Part shown: positions 35,547 through 44,632 of the stretch, in pieces
Numbering within the stretch: position 1 is the first letter of the stretch
Layout: every line of letters starts with the position of its first letter
Source of the DNA: Ga0077527 sp964531455
GTDB taxonomy: Bacteria > Pseudomonadota > Gammaproteobacteria > Burkholderiales > SG8-41
Length of the DNA stretch: 64,000 nt
Reading direction: 5' to 3'
NCBI GenBank assembly: GCA_964531455.1
Contig: CAZHFZ010000002.1
Coordinates: 46,389-110,388 of the forward strand
Notes under the pieces: generated by a model
What the model was told of the DNA's origin: nothing
Database searches by the model: none
Seen by the model: only the letters and a program-made list of their open reading frames with translations
Made by a program: the position numbers and the translations under genes

Positions 35547-36155
35547 ATGACCCAGCTTGCGCTTCATCCCCAATCCAAAATCATTCGCCTGCAATTGCGG
35601 CAGAACATGGTTTTGAAAAGCCTCGGCGCAGCACAGTGGAACGAATTCGAGCCATTGCTGGAAATCACCGATTACGCCAAAGGCGAGACCCTGGAACACC
35701 AGGGTACGCATTCAATGGAGCAGTATTTCATCATCGACGGCATCCTGAAACGCACTGTTTCCAATGCCCATGGCAAGGAAATGATCCTGCGTTTTGCCGC
35801 TGAAAGCGATATCGACACCAGCTACGCGGCCTGGCGCCTGAAAACGCCGATGCCCTACTCAATCCGCGCGGTGACCCGGGTACGTGCCGCCAAACTGTCG
35901 ATGTTGCAGTGGGCAGCGTTCCTCGAACGCCACGCCAAGATCAAGGGCGAGTTTGAGCTGGAAGTGATGCGCCTGATGAGCGAAGTCATGGCCCACACCA
36001 TCACCCTGCACCTGCTGGACGCGCCGGGGCGGGTTCAGCGTTTCATGCGCAAAAATACCGAACTGGGCGAGCGCCTGCCCAAAAAAGAGCTCGCCTCTTA
36101 CCTGAATCTGTCCCCGGAAACGCTGAGCCGCCTGAAACGGCGCGGAAAAATCTGA
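35547..36155 (+). CDS. Crp/Fnr-family transcriptional regulator without cysteines
   Basis: The 202-residue protein starts at ATG 35547. It has a cNMP-binding-like beta roll (about 18-115), a long dimer helix (about 120-150) and a C-terminal HTH (LPKKELASYLNLSPETLSRLKRRGKI). The recognition helix carries E-T-L-S-R, as in FNR (Glu209, Ser212, Arg213), predicting TTGAN half-sites. There is no cysteine at all, so no FNR iron-sulfur cluster, and the cAMP-binding residues of CRP are absent. The ligand is unknown. It stands between frc and oxc and is the likely regulator of the oxalate genes. Confidence 0.88.
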   Translation: MTQLALHPQSKIIRLQLRQNMVLKSLGAAQWNEFEPLLEITDYAKGETLEHQGTHSMEQYFIIDGILKRTVSNAHGKEMILRFAAESDIDTSYAAWRLKTPMPYSIRAVTRVRAAKLSMLQWAAFLERHAKIKGEFELEVMRLMSEVMAHTITLHLLDAPGRVQRFMRKNTELGERLPKKELASYLNLSPETLSRLKRRGKI

Positions 36156-36252
36156 TTTCATCCCGCCCGGAAAGCAACTATCCGGAACTGCTTTTTGATG
36201 CATTGCAATACCGGCGTTCCCAACGAGTAAGCTCCTCCGCCACCGAACAAAA

Positions 36253-36266
36253 TTGACCGGGGTCAA
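36253..36266. promoter_or_regulatory. Fnr-type palindrome upstream of oxc
   Basis: TTGACCGGGGTCAA, a perfect inverted repeat of TTGAC/GTCAA with a 4-nt spacer, lies 164 nt upstream of the oxc ATG and 97 nt after the regulator stop. Confidence 0.7.
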
Positions 36267-36430
36267 GAGCGGAGACCTGCGCCCCCCTCTATGATACGGG
36301 CCTGCTATTTACGGCCACGTCCCCGGGACGTGGATCCGCCGCAAATACTGCAACACCGCATGGCTCCCGCGGCGGAAATAAAAAAACGAAACCCTGTTCA
36401 ATTGACGGCAAGAACGCGAGGCATCCCGAG

Positions 36431-38273
36431 ATGACGACTGACACGCAAGCACAAGAAATGACCGACGGCTTCACCCTGGTCATCGATGCACTGAAGCTGA
36501 ACGGCATCGATACCATTTTCGGTTTGCCCGGCATTCCGATTACCGACCTGACACGCAAGATGCAGGCTGCCGGAATGCGCGTGATTTCGTTCCGCCACGA
36601 ACAGAATGCCGGCAATGCCGCTGCCATCGCCGGATTCCTGACGCAAAAGCCCGGCATCTGCCTGACGGTATCGGCCCCCGGCTTCCTGAACGGCCTTAAT
36701 GCGCTGACCAATGCCACTACCAACTGCTTCCCGATGATCCTGATCAGCGGCTCCAGCGAGCGCGAGATCGTCGACCTGCAGCAGGGTGATTACGAAGAAA
36801 TGGACCAGCTGGCGATCGCCAAACCGCTGTGCAAGGCCGCCTTCCGCGTACTGAATGCCGAGGACATCGGTATCGGCGTCGCGCGTGCCATCCGTGCTGC
36901 CGTCTCCGGCCGTCCGGGAGGTGTCTACCTCGACCTGCCGGCAAAACTGTTCGCGCAGAGCATCGACGCGGCCGCGGGCAAAGCCTCGCTGATCAAAGTG
37001 GTCGATCCGGCGCCGCGCCAGATCCCGGCTCCCGATGCGGTGCAACGTGCGCTCGATCTGCTGAAAACGGCAAAACGTCCGCTGATCATCCTCGGCAAAG
37101 GCGCCGCCTACGCACAGGCCGATGACGATATTCGCGCACTGGTCGAAAAGACCGGCATCCCCTACCTCCCGATGTCGATGGCCAAGGGCCTGCTGCCCGA
37201 CACCCACAAACAGTCGGCCGCTGCCGCACGCTCTTATGTGCTGCCGGAAGCCGACGTGGTGATGCTGATCGGCGCGNNNNNNNNNNAGAAGAAAAGGGTG
37301 AAGTAAAACTAAATAGATCTAAAAGAAGAAGACACAAAACTAAAAAAACAGAAATACGATGAAGAGGCGGAAGCAAGAAAGAACGAAGAGATAAAGAAAG
37401 CAGAGTGGAAAAAGACACAGTTGGGGCGGCAAGGACCACAAGGCCTGGGGCGGCCAGAAGTTCATCCAGGTCGACATCTCGCCGCAGGAAGCCGACAGCA
37501 ATGTACGCATCGACGCTCCGGTGGTTGGTGACATCGGTTCTTGCGTCGCCGCGATGCTCGGCGGTATCAAGGCCGCGAGCGCTGGCTGGCCGCAACCTTC
37601 AGGTGACTGGCTGGGCGCAATCGACGAGCGCAAGACCAAGAACATCGCCAAGATGGGCGAGACCCTTGCCAAAAATCCGAGCCCGATGAATTTCCACAGC
37701 GCGTTAAACGTGATGCGCGATGTGATCAAGGACAACCCGGACGCCATGCTGGTCAACGAAGGCGCCAATGCGCTGGACTTCACCCGCAGCATTGTCGACA
37801 TGTACAAACCGCGCAAACGCCTCGACGTCGGCACTTGGGGTGTGATGGGCATCGGCATGGGCTTTGCCGTCGCCGCAGCGGTGGTCAGCGGTCAGCCGGT
37901 GATCGCGGTCGAGGGAGACAGCGCCTTTGGTTTCTCCGGCATGGAAGTCGAAACCATCTGCCGCTACAACCTGCCGGTCTGCGTCGTCATCATGAACAAC
38001 AACGGCGTTTACAAAGGTACCGACGTCAATCCGACTGGTGGCCCGGATGTGGCTCCGACGGTGTTCGTAAAGAACGCCCGTTACGACAAGATGATGGAAG
38101 CCTTCGGTGGCGTTGGCGTACATGCCACAACGCCGGCGGAACTGCGCAAAGCGGTGGAAGAAGCCGTACGCTCGCGCAAACCAACGCTGATCAATGCCGT
38201 CATTGATGAAACCGCCGGCACTGAGAGCGGCCGCATCACCAGTCTCAATCCGACTGCGGGAAAAAAGAAATAA
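36431..38273 (+). CDS. oxc: Oxalyl-CoA decarboxylase, interrupted by assembly gap
   Basis: Oxc is a ThDP enzyme that turns oxalyl-CoA into formyl-CoA and CO2. The N-terminal half (36431-37276, 282 residues) has the ThDP Glu in FRHEQNAGNAAAIAG and ends at VVMLIGA. The C-terminal half (from about 37428, 281 residues) resumes at GKDHKAWGGQKFIQVDIS and has the ThDP motif EGDSAFGFSGMEVETICRYN and the family end NNNGVYKGTD. The two halves sum to nearly the family length of about 570, so only about 10 codons are missing; 10 N plus about 140 nt of junk lie between. The gene is probably intact in the organism. Confidence 0.9.
37277..37427. other. Assembly gap (10 N) plus purine-rich junk sequence
   Basis: Ten N at 37277-37286 are followed by about 140 nt made almost only of A and G on the plus strand (for example AGAAGAAAAGGGTGAAG), unlike the balanced, GC-rich surroundings. 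It contains stops in the oxc frame and adds length that the protein family has no room for. It looks like low-quality read ends or a wrong gap fill. Coding sequence resumes at about 37428. Confidence 0.85.
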
Positions 38274-38291
38274 AAAACAAGAAAGAAGATT

Positions 38292-38328
38292 AAAAAACGG
38301 CCCTGGCAGTTTGCCAGGGCCGTTTTTT
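38292..38328. terminator. Bidirectional rho-independent terminator between oxc and tctA
   Basis: A 17-bp perfect stem (A6 CGGCCCTGGCA / TGCCAGGGCCG T6) with a 3-nt loop, lying 18 nt after the oxc stop. The A and T tracts make it work in both directions, separating the convergent oxc and tctA genes. Confidence 0.93.
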
Positions 38329-38415
38329 GCCTGCCGCAATTACCGACAAGTCGTCGGGGGCTTAACCCTGCAAATACAGCCTATTTTGCGGAAAAACTCA
38401 CTCGGCGCATTCAGC

Positions 38416-39912
38416 TCAAGCGCTTTTGAGCAAAATGGCCTTCATCTTGCCCAACAGCGGCCAGACCAGCATAAGCAATCCCAGCGCCATGATGCTGCCA
38501 ACCAGCCAGTTCGAGAAAAATACCCGCACGTCACCCTGAGATATCAGCATCGACTGACGGAAAGCATCCTCGGCCTGGTCGCCCAGAACCAGGGCCAACA
38601 CCAGCGGCGCCAGTGGGTAGGACAGCTTCTTGAAGGCATATCCAAGCACACCGAACAGCAGCATGAACCAGATGTCCAGCATCGCATTGTTCACCGTAAA
38701 TGCACCAATCGCGCAAATGACGATGATAACCGGGGCAACAATCGAGAACGGAATGCGCAGGATTGCGGCAAACAACGGCACGCAAGTCAGAACGATGATC
38801 AGTCCGACGATGTTGCCAAGATACATGCTGGCAATCAGGCCCCAGACAAAATCCTTCTGCTCGACAAACAACAACGGCCCGGGTTGCAGGCCCCAGATCA
38901 GCAGACCGCCCAACAGCACGGCAGCGGTCGGCGAACCGGGGATGCCGAGGGACAACATCGGCAGCAGGGCTGCAGTGCCTGCGGCATGGGCGGCCGTTTC
39001 CGGTGCAACTATGCCTTCAGGCATGCCGGTGCCGAACTTGGCGCCATCCGGTGACATGCGCTTGGCAATGCCATAACTCATGAACGATGCAGGAGTTGCC
39101 CCGCCCGGGGTGATGCCCATCCAGCAACCAATAACGCAGCTGCGCAGGGAAGTCAGCCAGAACTTGGGCAGCTTTTTCCAGGTTTCAACAACAATTCGGG
39201 TGTTGATTTTCGCAGTGCGACCCTGGAACGACAGTCCCTCCTCCATCGAAAGCAGGATCTCGCCGATGCCGAACAGGCCGATCACCGCAATCAGGAAGTC
39301 GAAACCGCGCATCAACTCATGCCAGCCGAAGATCAGACGAAGTTGCCCGGTTACGGTATCTATGCCGACGGCCGCGAGTGCAAACCCGAGCATCATCGCA
39401 GCAATAATCTTGAACGGCGGCTCTTTGCCCATGCCGATGAAACTACAGAAGGTCAGGAAAAACACCGAGAAGAATTCCGGCGGTCCGAACTGCAAAGCAA
39501 ACTTGGCGACCAGAGGCGCCAGGAAGGTGATCATGACTACAGCAAAGAAGGCGCCAATAAACGAGGAGGTGAACGCCGTGGTCAGCGCCTCGCCTGCCTT
39601 GCCCTGTTGCGCCATTGGATAACCATCGAATGTGGTCGCAACCGACCAGGGTTCACCCGGAATGTTGAACAGGATTGAGGTAATCGCACCACCAAACAGT
39701 GCGCCCCAGTAAATGCATGACAACATGATTACCGCCGAGGTCGGCGGCATGGTGAAGGTCAGCGGCAGCAGGATCGCAATTCCGTTGGCGCCACCAAGAC
39801 CTGGCAGCACACCGATCAGTACTCCCAACACGATCCCGATCACCATCAACATCAGGTTGAACGGCGTCAGCGCAACGGAGAACCCGTGTAATAGGGCGTT
39901 GATTTCTTCCAA
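38416..39912 (-). CDS. tctA: Tripartite tricarboxylate transporter, large permease TctA
   Basis: This 498-residue membrane protein has about 12 hydrophobic segments. It has the TctA signature near the N-terminus (IGVLPGLGGANGIAILLPLTF) and a second Gly-rich motif GIPGSPTAAVLLGGLLIWGLQPGP. TctA is the ion-coupled permease of TTT systems that take up carboxylates delivered by a TctC receptor. Its place behind oxc and the shared palindrome upstream of tctC suggest oxalate or a related dicarboxylate, which is an inference. Confidence 0.92.
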   Translation of the reverse strand: MEEINALLHGFSVALTPFNLMLMVIGIVLGVLIGVLPGLGGANGIAILLPLTFTMPPTSAVIMLSCIYWGALFGGAITSILFNIPGEPWSVATTFDGYPMAQQGKAGEALTTAFTSSFIGAFFAVVMITFLAPLVAKFALQFGPPEFFSVFFLTFCSFIGMGKEPPFKIIAAMMLGFALAAVGIDTVTGQLRLIFGWHELMRGFDFLIAVIGLFGIGEILLSMEEGLSFQGRTAKINTRIVVETWKKLPKFWLTSLRSCVIGCWMGITPGGATPASFMSYGIAKRMSPDGAKFGTGMPEGIVAPETAAHAAGTAALLPMLSLGIPGSPTAAVLLGGLLIWGLQPGPLLFVEQKDFVWGLIASMYLGNIVGLIIVLTCVPLFAAILRIPFSIVAPVIIVICAIGAFTVNNAMLDIWFMLLFGVLGYAFKKLSYPLAPLVLALVLGDQAEDAFRQSMLISQGDVRVFFSNWLVGSIMALGLLMLVWPLLGKMKAILLKSA

Positions 39913-39939
39913 GTGGCCTGCTCCTCTAAATCAATGCGA

Positions 39940-40473
39940 TCAGTAACCGATGACGCTGAGGGGATTGATCAAGCCCTTGAACAGCGGGACCTTGAACCAA
40001 ATTTCGAACATCATGAATGTAGCAACGCTGACTGCAGTGCCTAGCAGCACGCTTTTGATCCAACTGTATTTGCCGAGCCAGACCATGAAAAAAGCAATAT
40101 AAGCAACCGATGCGACATAAATGCCGATCATCTGAATGCCAAATACAAAAACCGCCGCCGGCAACAGCACCGAGAGCACCAGCTTGAGCTGCTCCCACTC
40201 AACGAACACTTTGTGCACCTTGCTCGCCTTACCGAAAAACACCTGGCTCAGCACTCCAAGGCTGGAAACGCAGATGAGTACTGCGATGTAAAACGGAAAA
40301 TAACCCGCCTCAGGTCCATCCGCCGCCCAGCGAAAACCGAGTCGGACACTGTCGTACATGATCAGCCCGCCCAAGGTCAGCAGAAACAGGGCAACTGCAA
40401 TCTCTGCAGTTTTCACAGATATGCCAGTGGGGGCCGCTTCACCAGAAACCTGTTTGTCTTTCATGGCATTCAA
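39940..40473 (-). CDS. tctB: Tripartite tricarboxylate transporter, small permease TctB
   Basis: This 177-residue protein has four hydrophobic segments (about 25-45, 65-85, 105-135, 145-165), the TctB layout. It lies 27 nt upstream of tctA and 97 nt downstream of tctC. Sequence conservation in this family is low, so the call rests on topology and the tctC-tctB-tctA order. Confidence 0.88.
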   Translation of the reverse strand: MNAMKDKQVSGEAAPTGISVKTAEIAVALFLLTLGGLIMYDSVRLGFRWAADGPEAGYFPFYIAVLICVSSLGVLSQVFFGKASKVHKVFVEWEQLKLVLSVLLPAAVFVFGIQMIGIYVASVAYIAFFMVWLGKYSWIKSVLLGTAVSVATFMMFEIWFKVPLFKGLINPLSVIGY

Positions 40474-40508
40474 CCCAGCGCTTTAACAATATTCTTGAAT
40501 AAAGGACA

Positions 40509-40554
40509 CATCCCTGAGGGATGCAACGACCCGACGGGCAGGAAGCCCGTCGGG
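40509..40554 (-). other. Two hairpins in the tctC-tctB intergenic region
   Basis: A 10-bp stem CCCGACGGGC / GCCCGTCGGG (40530-40554) and a smaller CATCCC-TGA-GGGATG hairpin (40509-40523) follow the tctC stop with no T tract. Such intercistronic stems often protect receptor-gene mRNA and lower permease expression relative to the receptor; that role here is inferred. Confidence 0.55.
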
Positions 40555-40570
40555 AGAACACAGCCAATGA

Positions 40571-41584
40571 TCAGGGTTTGGCGAGGAAGCCCGCTTCTTT
40601 CATCAGCTCAGCATGCTGAGCTTCCGCCTTGCTCACCCAATCCACGTAAGCCTTGCCGGTCAGGAAGGTCTGATTGAATGCGCCGTCCTCCATGAACTTC
40701 TTCCACTCTGGAGTTGCGCGAACCTTGTTGAACAGGTCAACGTAGAAGCTGACGACATCGGGCGCAACGCCTGCCGGCATGAAAATGCCGCGCAGCATCA
40801 CATACTCTGTGGAAACGCCCGCTTCCTTGCAGGTCGGCACGTCATGCCATGACTGCGTATCTGTCACCTTGGTCTTGTACGGCATCCGCTCATCGTCGAA
40901 GACGCAGAGCGCGCGCAGTTTGCCCGCACGCCATTGAGCCACTGCCTCAATGGGATTGTTGACGGTGGAGTTGATGTGTTTACCCACTAACTGCGTCGCC
41001 ACTGCGCCGCCGCCCTTGAAAGGGATATAGGTGAACTTGACACCCGCCGCCTTCTCAATTGCCACGGTCAAAATCTGGTCTTCCTGCTTGGAACCGGTGC
41101 CGCCCATTTTGAAGGTGTTCGGAGCACCCTTTTTGACCGCGTCAAGATACTCTTTGGCAGTCTTGTAAGGGTCTTCCGCATTCACCCAAAGCACAAAGTT
41201 GTCGAGCGACAACATCGCCACCGGGGTCAGATCTTTCCAATTGAAAGGAACGCCAGTAGCCATCGGCGTCGTGAACAGGTTGGACAAGGTAATGATGATC
41301 TTGTGCGGATCGCCCTTGGCCGCCTTGACCTCGAGGAAACCCTCGGCGCCGGCACCACCCGATTTGTTTACGGGAATCAATGCCTGTTTCATCAGGTTGT
41401 GCTTGGCGACAATACCCTGAATCAAACGCGCCATCTGATCGGCACCACCACCCGTGCCGGCCGGAATGACAAATTCAACCGGTTTTGTCGGCTCCCATGC
41501 GGCGACAGGCGATGCCGCAGTCATGAAACCAAATGCGGCGACCAGGGGCAACAGGCCACGCGATAATGCTCGCTGAATTTTCAT
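40571..41584 (-). CDS. tctC: Tripartite tricarboxylate transporter substrate-binding protein TctC (Bug family)
   Basis: The 337-residue protein has a signal peptide (1-28, cleavage after VAA-WEP) and the Bug-family pattern WEPTKPVEFVIPAGTGGGADQMARLI, NKSGGAGAEGF and TYIPFKGGGAVATQLVGKH. It is the periplasmic receptor for the TctAB permease. ATG 41584 has a strong AAGGAGGAG site. The promoter region carries two Fnr-type palindromes. Bug ligands are usually carboxylates; the ligand here is not deducible. Confidence 0.93.
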   Translation of the reverse strand: MKIQRALSRGLLPLVAAFGFMTAASPVAAWEPTKPVEFVIPAGTGGGADQMARLIQGIVAKHNLMKQALIPVNKSGGAGAEGFLEVKAAKGDPHKIIITLSNLFTTPMATGVPFNWKDLTPVAMLSLDNFVLWVNAEDPYKTAKEYLDAVKKGAPNTFKMGGTGSKQEDQILTVAIEKAAGVKFTYIPFKGGGAVATQLVGKHINSTVNNPIEAVAQWRAGKLRALCVFDDERMPYKTKVTDTQSWHDVPTCKEAGVSTEYVMLRGIFMPAGVAPDVVSFYVDLFNKVRATPEWKKFMEDGAFNQTFLTGKAYVDWVSKAEAQHAELMKEAGFLAKP

Positions 41585-41707
41585 GTGACTCCTCCTTGTT
41601 ACGATTGAACGACGGGCTTGCTGAGTTATTCTCCGCGATCTTGGTCGCGGCCCAACTTATTGGTACGTCGTGTGCGTCATTCTTTCGCATAAGGTGCGGC
41701 GAAAGAA

Positions 41708-41721
41708 TTGACCGCAATCAA
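41708..41721. promoter_or_regulatory. Fnr-type palindrome upstream of tctC
   Basis: TTGACCGCAATCAA is a TTGAC/ATCAA inverted repeat with a 4-nt spacer, 123 nt upstream of the tctC ATG. It differs from the sucC site by one base. Confidence 0.7.
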
Positions 41722-41815
41722 GAATTGAGTATATCCGCCGCTAACAGGGGTGTCATGCAGAGGGGGCAGCTACCCTCCGCAACCGCTTACAGGTCATGCG
41801 CCGGTTAAACGCCGC

Positions 41816-41829
41816 TGGACCGAGGTCAA
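41816..41829. promoter_or_regulatory. Second, weaker Fnr-type site upstream of tctC
   Basis: TGGACCGAGGTCAA keeps GTCAA and the central C but has TGGAC for TTGAC. It lies 108 nt from the stronger site, close to ten helical turns, on the same face of DNA. Confidence 0.4.
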
Positions 41830-41892
41830 GACATGCCCCGCCACAACGTAATCCCTGATTGAAATCACAAACAAAACAACAACTTATTAAGT

Positions 41893-41925
41893 GCAGTGGG
41901 GTCGCGTCGGGCGACCATCCACTGC
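41893..41925 (-). terminator. Possible terminator hairpin after the USP gene
   Basis: GCAGTGGGGTCGC pairs with GCGACC-AT-CCACTGC, a 13-bp stem with a 2-nt bulge and 5-nt loop, 27 nt after the USP stop. The T tract in the minus direction is weak and late, so termination is uncertain. Confidence 0.45.
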
Positions 41926-41952
41926 AGATGAGTCAACACGGCAGGGGGCAGT

Positions 41953-42381
41953 TTAACGAATCAAGGTCACCGGAACGTCGGTCAGGTGCAGTGCTTTGGT
42001 TGCCACCGAGCCAAGCACCAACCCCGAAACAGAGCCAAGGCCGCGGCAACCCATCAAGATGTGGTTGCAGCCTTGCGACTTGACGAAGGCAGCGATCACC
42101 TCGGCGGGATCGCCCACGCTGATGTGCGCGGTAAACATGATCTTCGCCGCATCAAGCCTCACACGCGCCGCAGCCAGCGCCTTATCCCCTTCTTCCTTGT
42201 AATACTGGTTCAGCGAGTCACTGCTAATAAACATCTTCACGTTTACCCCGCCCAAAGTCATCTGCACGTTGAGCAGATGCAGTTCGACGGGCTCCTTGTA
42301 GAGCGCGATTTCCTTAATCAGGAAATCGATCACGCGTACCGAATTTTCCGAACCGTCTACCGCCACCAGTAACCTTGCCAT
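41953..42381 (-). CDS. Universal stress protein (UspA family)
   Basis: The 142-residue protein starts at ATG 42381 (MARLLVAVDGSENSV). It has the UspA nucleotide-binding pattern: an Asp in VAVDGS, the G-x2-G-x9-G(S/T) loop GCRGLGSVSGLVLGSVATKAL, and the C-terminal VPVTLIR. It is probably an ATP-binding stress protein. It follows the TerC-family gene by 13 nt and is likely co-transcribed with it. Confidence 0.92.
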   Translation of the reverse strand: MARLLVAVDGSENSVRVIDFLIKEIALYKEPVELHLLNVQMTLGGVNVKMFISSDSLNQYYKEEGDKALAAARVRLDAAKIMFTAHISVGDPAEVIAAFVKSQGCNHILMGCRGLGSVSGLVLGSVATKALHLTDVPVTLIR

Positions 42382-42394
42382 TTTATTTATCCCC

Positions 42395-43135
42395 TCAGTC
42401 TTTCTTGCCATCCTGGCTACCGGCCAGATCGACCGGTGCCACTATCACATCTTCCTTTTTCGCAGACGCCTTGCGTGCAGTCATGAACTTGCCGACAGCG
42501 ACCACAATCACGGCGCCAGCAATCGGCGCGCCATACTTGAGCCAGGCAGCATTGGCCAGCATCCATTCCTTGACCACTACGTCATGTACAAACATGTCGC
42601 CGGCAATCCAGCCCAGCAATGCTGCACCGCCGACAATCACCATCGGGAAACGATCCATCAGCATCAGCACCAGTTTGCTGCCGTAAACAATGATCGGAAC
42701 GCTGACGAGCAGGCCAAACACGACCAGTCCGATGCTGTCCTTGGCTGCACCTGCGATGGCAATCACGTTGTCAAGGCTCATCACCGCATCCGCGACGATG
42801 ATTGTCTTGACCGCGCCGAACAGATTACTGCTGGCATCGATTTCATGGCCACCGTCGTCCTGGGGCGCCATCAGTTTTAGCCCGATCCAGAACAGCAGTA
42901 TCGCGCCAACGATCTTCAAGTAGGGAATCTGCAGCAACTGCAGCGCGAAAAATATAAGCACGACACGCAACGCGATCGCGCCGAACACGCCCCAGAAGAT
43001 GGCCAGCTTGCGCTGTGCCTCGGGTAATCGTCGTGATGCAAGTGCGATTACAACCGCATTGTCACCACCAAGAACGATGTCGATTGCGATGATCTGCACA
43101 ACAGCAACCCAGAATGCAGGAGAGGTAATGTCCAT
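42395..43135 (-). CDS. TerC-family integral membrane protein
   Basis: From ATG 43135 (MDITSPAFWVAVVQII) the protein has 246 residues and about seven membrane segments. The paired acidic motifs DIVLGGDNAVVIALA and DAVMSLDNVIAIAGA are the TerC/YjbE hallmark. Relatives are linked to tellurite resistance or, for YkoY/Alx-type proteins, manganese export. No yybP-ykoY manganese riboswitch was recognised upstream. It shares a strand with the USP and the NhaD-like gene. Confidence 0.88.
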   Translation of the reverse strand: MDITSPAFWVAVVQIIAIDIVLGGDNAVVIALASRRLPEAQRKLAIFWGVFGAIALRVVLIFFALQLLQIPYLKIVGAILLFWIGLKLMAPQDDGGHEIDASSNLFGAVKTIIVADAVMSLDNVIAIAGAAKDSIGLVVFGLLVSVPIIVYGSKLVLMLMDRFPMVIVGGAALLGWIAGDMFVHDVVVKEWMLANAAWLKYGAPIAGAVIVVAVGKFMTARKASAKKEDVIVAPVDLAGSQDGKKD

Positions 43136-43270
43136 GATTGATTCCGTACGAAACTTAGTTGAAGGTTCAGGAAAATGCCGGCATGCCGGCGCGAGGGAAA
43201 AAACTGAACCGGGCACAGTGTAAACGAGGACCCGGAAAAGGCAAAACTGCCGCAGAAAAATATCGCATCA

Positions 43271-44632
43271 TCAAACCACAATGACCTGAAATACCGATGC
43301 TGGCGACTGGATCAAGGATACCTTGTGTTTCTCATGCGGCTCCCAGCCCAAAAGACCCAGCATCACGAAAAATCCGACGATATAAGCGATGGGCACGAAC
43401 CAGCCGTGGCGGAGCCACAACCCGACCGAACGCGCCTCGGGATACATGTTCGACAGGGCGACACCGGCACTGGAACCGAACCAGATCATCGATCCACCGA
43501 AGCCCACAGCGTAGGCCAGCACACCCCAGTCGTAACCGCCCTGCTTCAGCGCCAGCGCGGTAAGCGGAATGTTGTCGAACACCGAGGAAATGAATCCGAG
43601 CGCGAAAGCCGATTGCCAGGAAGGCGGCGGCAGTTTCTCGACCGGCATCATTGAAGCGCACAGCACCAGTGACAGCAGGAAAATGCTGCCCTTGGCTGCT
43701 TCCGGCACCAGCCCCCAGTCCGGCTTGCGCAGCGGTGTACAGGCGATGATCACGACCCAAACGGCGACGCCGATCGCCGGGAAATTACCCACGACATCAT
43801 GGAATTTGAGATTGGCCAGCACATTGGTCAGGATCGCTGCGGCAAGAATGGCGACCACGATGCCGATGCGCACCCAGTCAACAGGCGCGTGGCGGCCCTC
43901 ATCCTTGACGATTGGAGAATATTTCTGCTGCAACAGTGAGGCCGGTATGGCGACGACAATCAGGGCAGCGGCCGCGGCCACATAGGCGTGCAGCACATCC
44001 CGGGGATCAACGCCGTCCAGCCACATCATCGTGGTGGTAGTGTCGCCCACCACACTGCCTGCGCCACCGGCATTCGAGGCCGCGACAATTGCTGCCAGAT
44101 AGCCAATATGCACCTTGCGCCTGAACAGCGTTGCTGCGAGAGTGCCGCCGATCAACGCGGCAGCAATATTGTCGAGGAAACCCGACATTACCCAGATTAT
44201 CACCAGCAACGCGAAGGCGCCTTTCCAGTCATCGGGCAGGTACCTCGGCATGAGCAACGGCAGGTGACTGCGTTCAAAATGATTCGACAACAACGCGAAA
44301 CCCACCAGCAGGCAGAACAGGTTGACGATGATCACCCACTCATGGAAGAGATGCTGGAGCAGCCCGCCGATACCGTCGCCGGTTTTGAATCCGGTAAAGC
44401 CGACCTTGTACAGCGCAATAATGATCAGCCCGGTCAGGGCGACCTGGAGCGTGTATTTATGAAACAGCGCAACACCGAGCAAAGTCATCCCGAACAGGAT
44501 GAAATCGAGAGGAATACCGAATACCGCCGGCGATTCGGCGGCAGCGGCAAAACCGGACAATGCCGAAAGCAGCAAGCCGGCACACAAAATGGCCGGCAGG
44601 CGGACACGCCGTCCTGCTTGAATCTGATGCAT
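43271..44632 (-). CDS. NhaD/ArsB-type ion transporter (sodium:proton antiporter-like)
   Basis: From ATG 44632, with AAGGGAG upstream, the protein has 453 residues and a cleavable or anchoring N-terminal hydrophobic segment (ILCAGLLLSALSGFAAAAE), then about 11 membrane segments. The repeated motifs SGFLDNIAAALIGGTLA and SSVFDNIPLTALALK, and NAGGAGSVVGDTTTTMMW, are typical of the ion-transporter superfamily with NhaD and citrate/ArsB members. A Na+/H+ antiport role is the best guess; the substrate is not certain. Confidence 0.82.
   Translation of the reverse strand: MHQIQAGRRVRLPAILCAGLLLSALSGFAAAAESPAVFGIPLDFILFGMTLLGVALFHKYTLQVALTGLIIIALYKVGFTGFKTGDGIGGLLQHLFHEWVIIVNLFCLLVGFALLSNHFERSHLPLLMPRYLPDDWKGAFALLVIIWVMSGFLDNIAAALIGGTLAATLFRRKVHIGYLAAIVAASNAGGAGSVVGDTTTTMMWLDGVDPRDVLHAYVAAAAALIVVAIPASLLQQKYSPIVKDEGRHAPVDWVRIGIVVAILAAAILTNVLANLKFHDVVGNFPAIGVAVWVVIIACTPLRKPDWGLVPEAAKGSIFLLSLVLCASMMPVEKLPPPSWQSAFALGFISSVFDNIPLTALALKQGGYDWGVLAYAVGFGGSMIWFGSSAGVALSNMYPEARSVGLWLRHGWFVPIAYIVGFFVMLGLLGWEPHEKHKVSLIQSPASVFQVIVV

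Larger units (their letters stand above)
41585..41952. other. Regulatory intergenic region upstream of tctC
   Basis: This 368-nt stretch lies between tctC and the stop of the USP gene. It holds the tctC ribosome-binding site, palindromes at 41708-41721 and 41816-41829 and a hairpin at 41893-41925. No coding sequence is seen. Confidence 0.7.

Noticed and set aside
36431..38273. oxc as a pseudogene or two separate genes
   Set aside because: Both halves are intact, adjoining and sum to the family length; the interruption is next to N and has artefact-like composition.
43136..43270. Possible yybP-ykoY manganese riboswitch upstream of the TerC gene
   Set aside because: TerC genes often have one, but the conserved core sequences were not found; only a small GCCGGCATGCCGGC inverted repeat is present.
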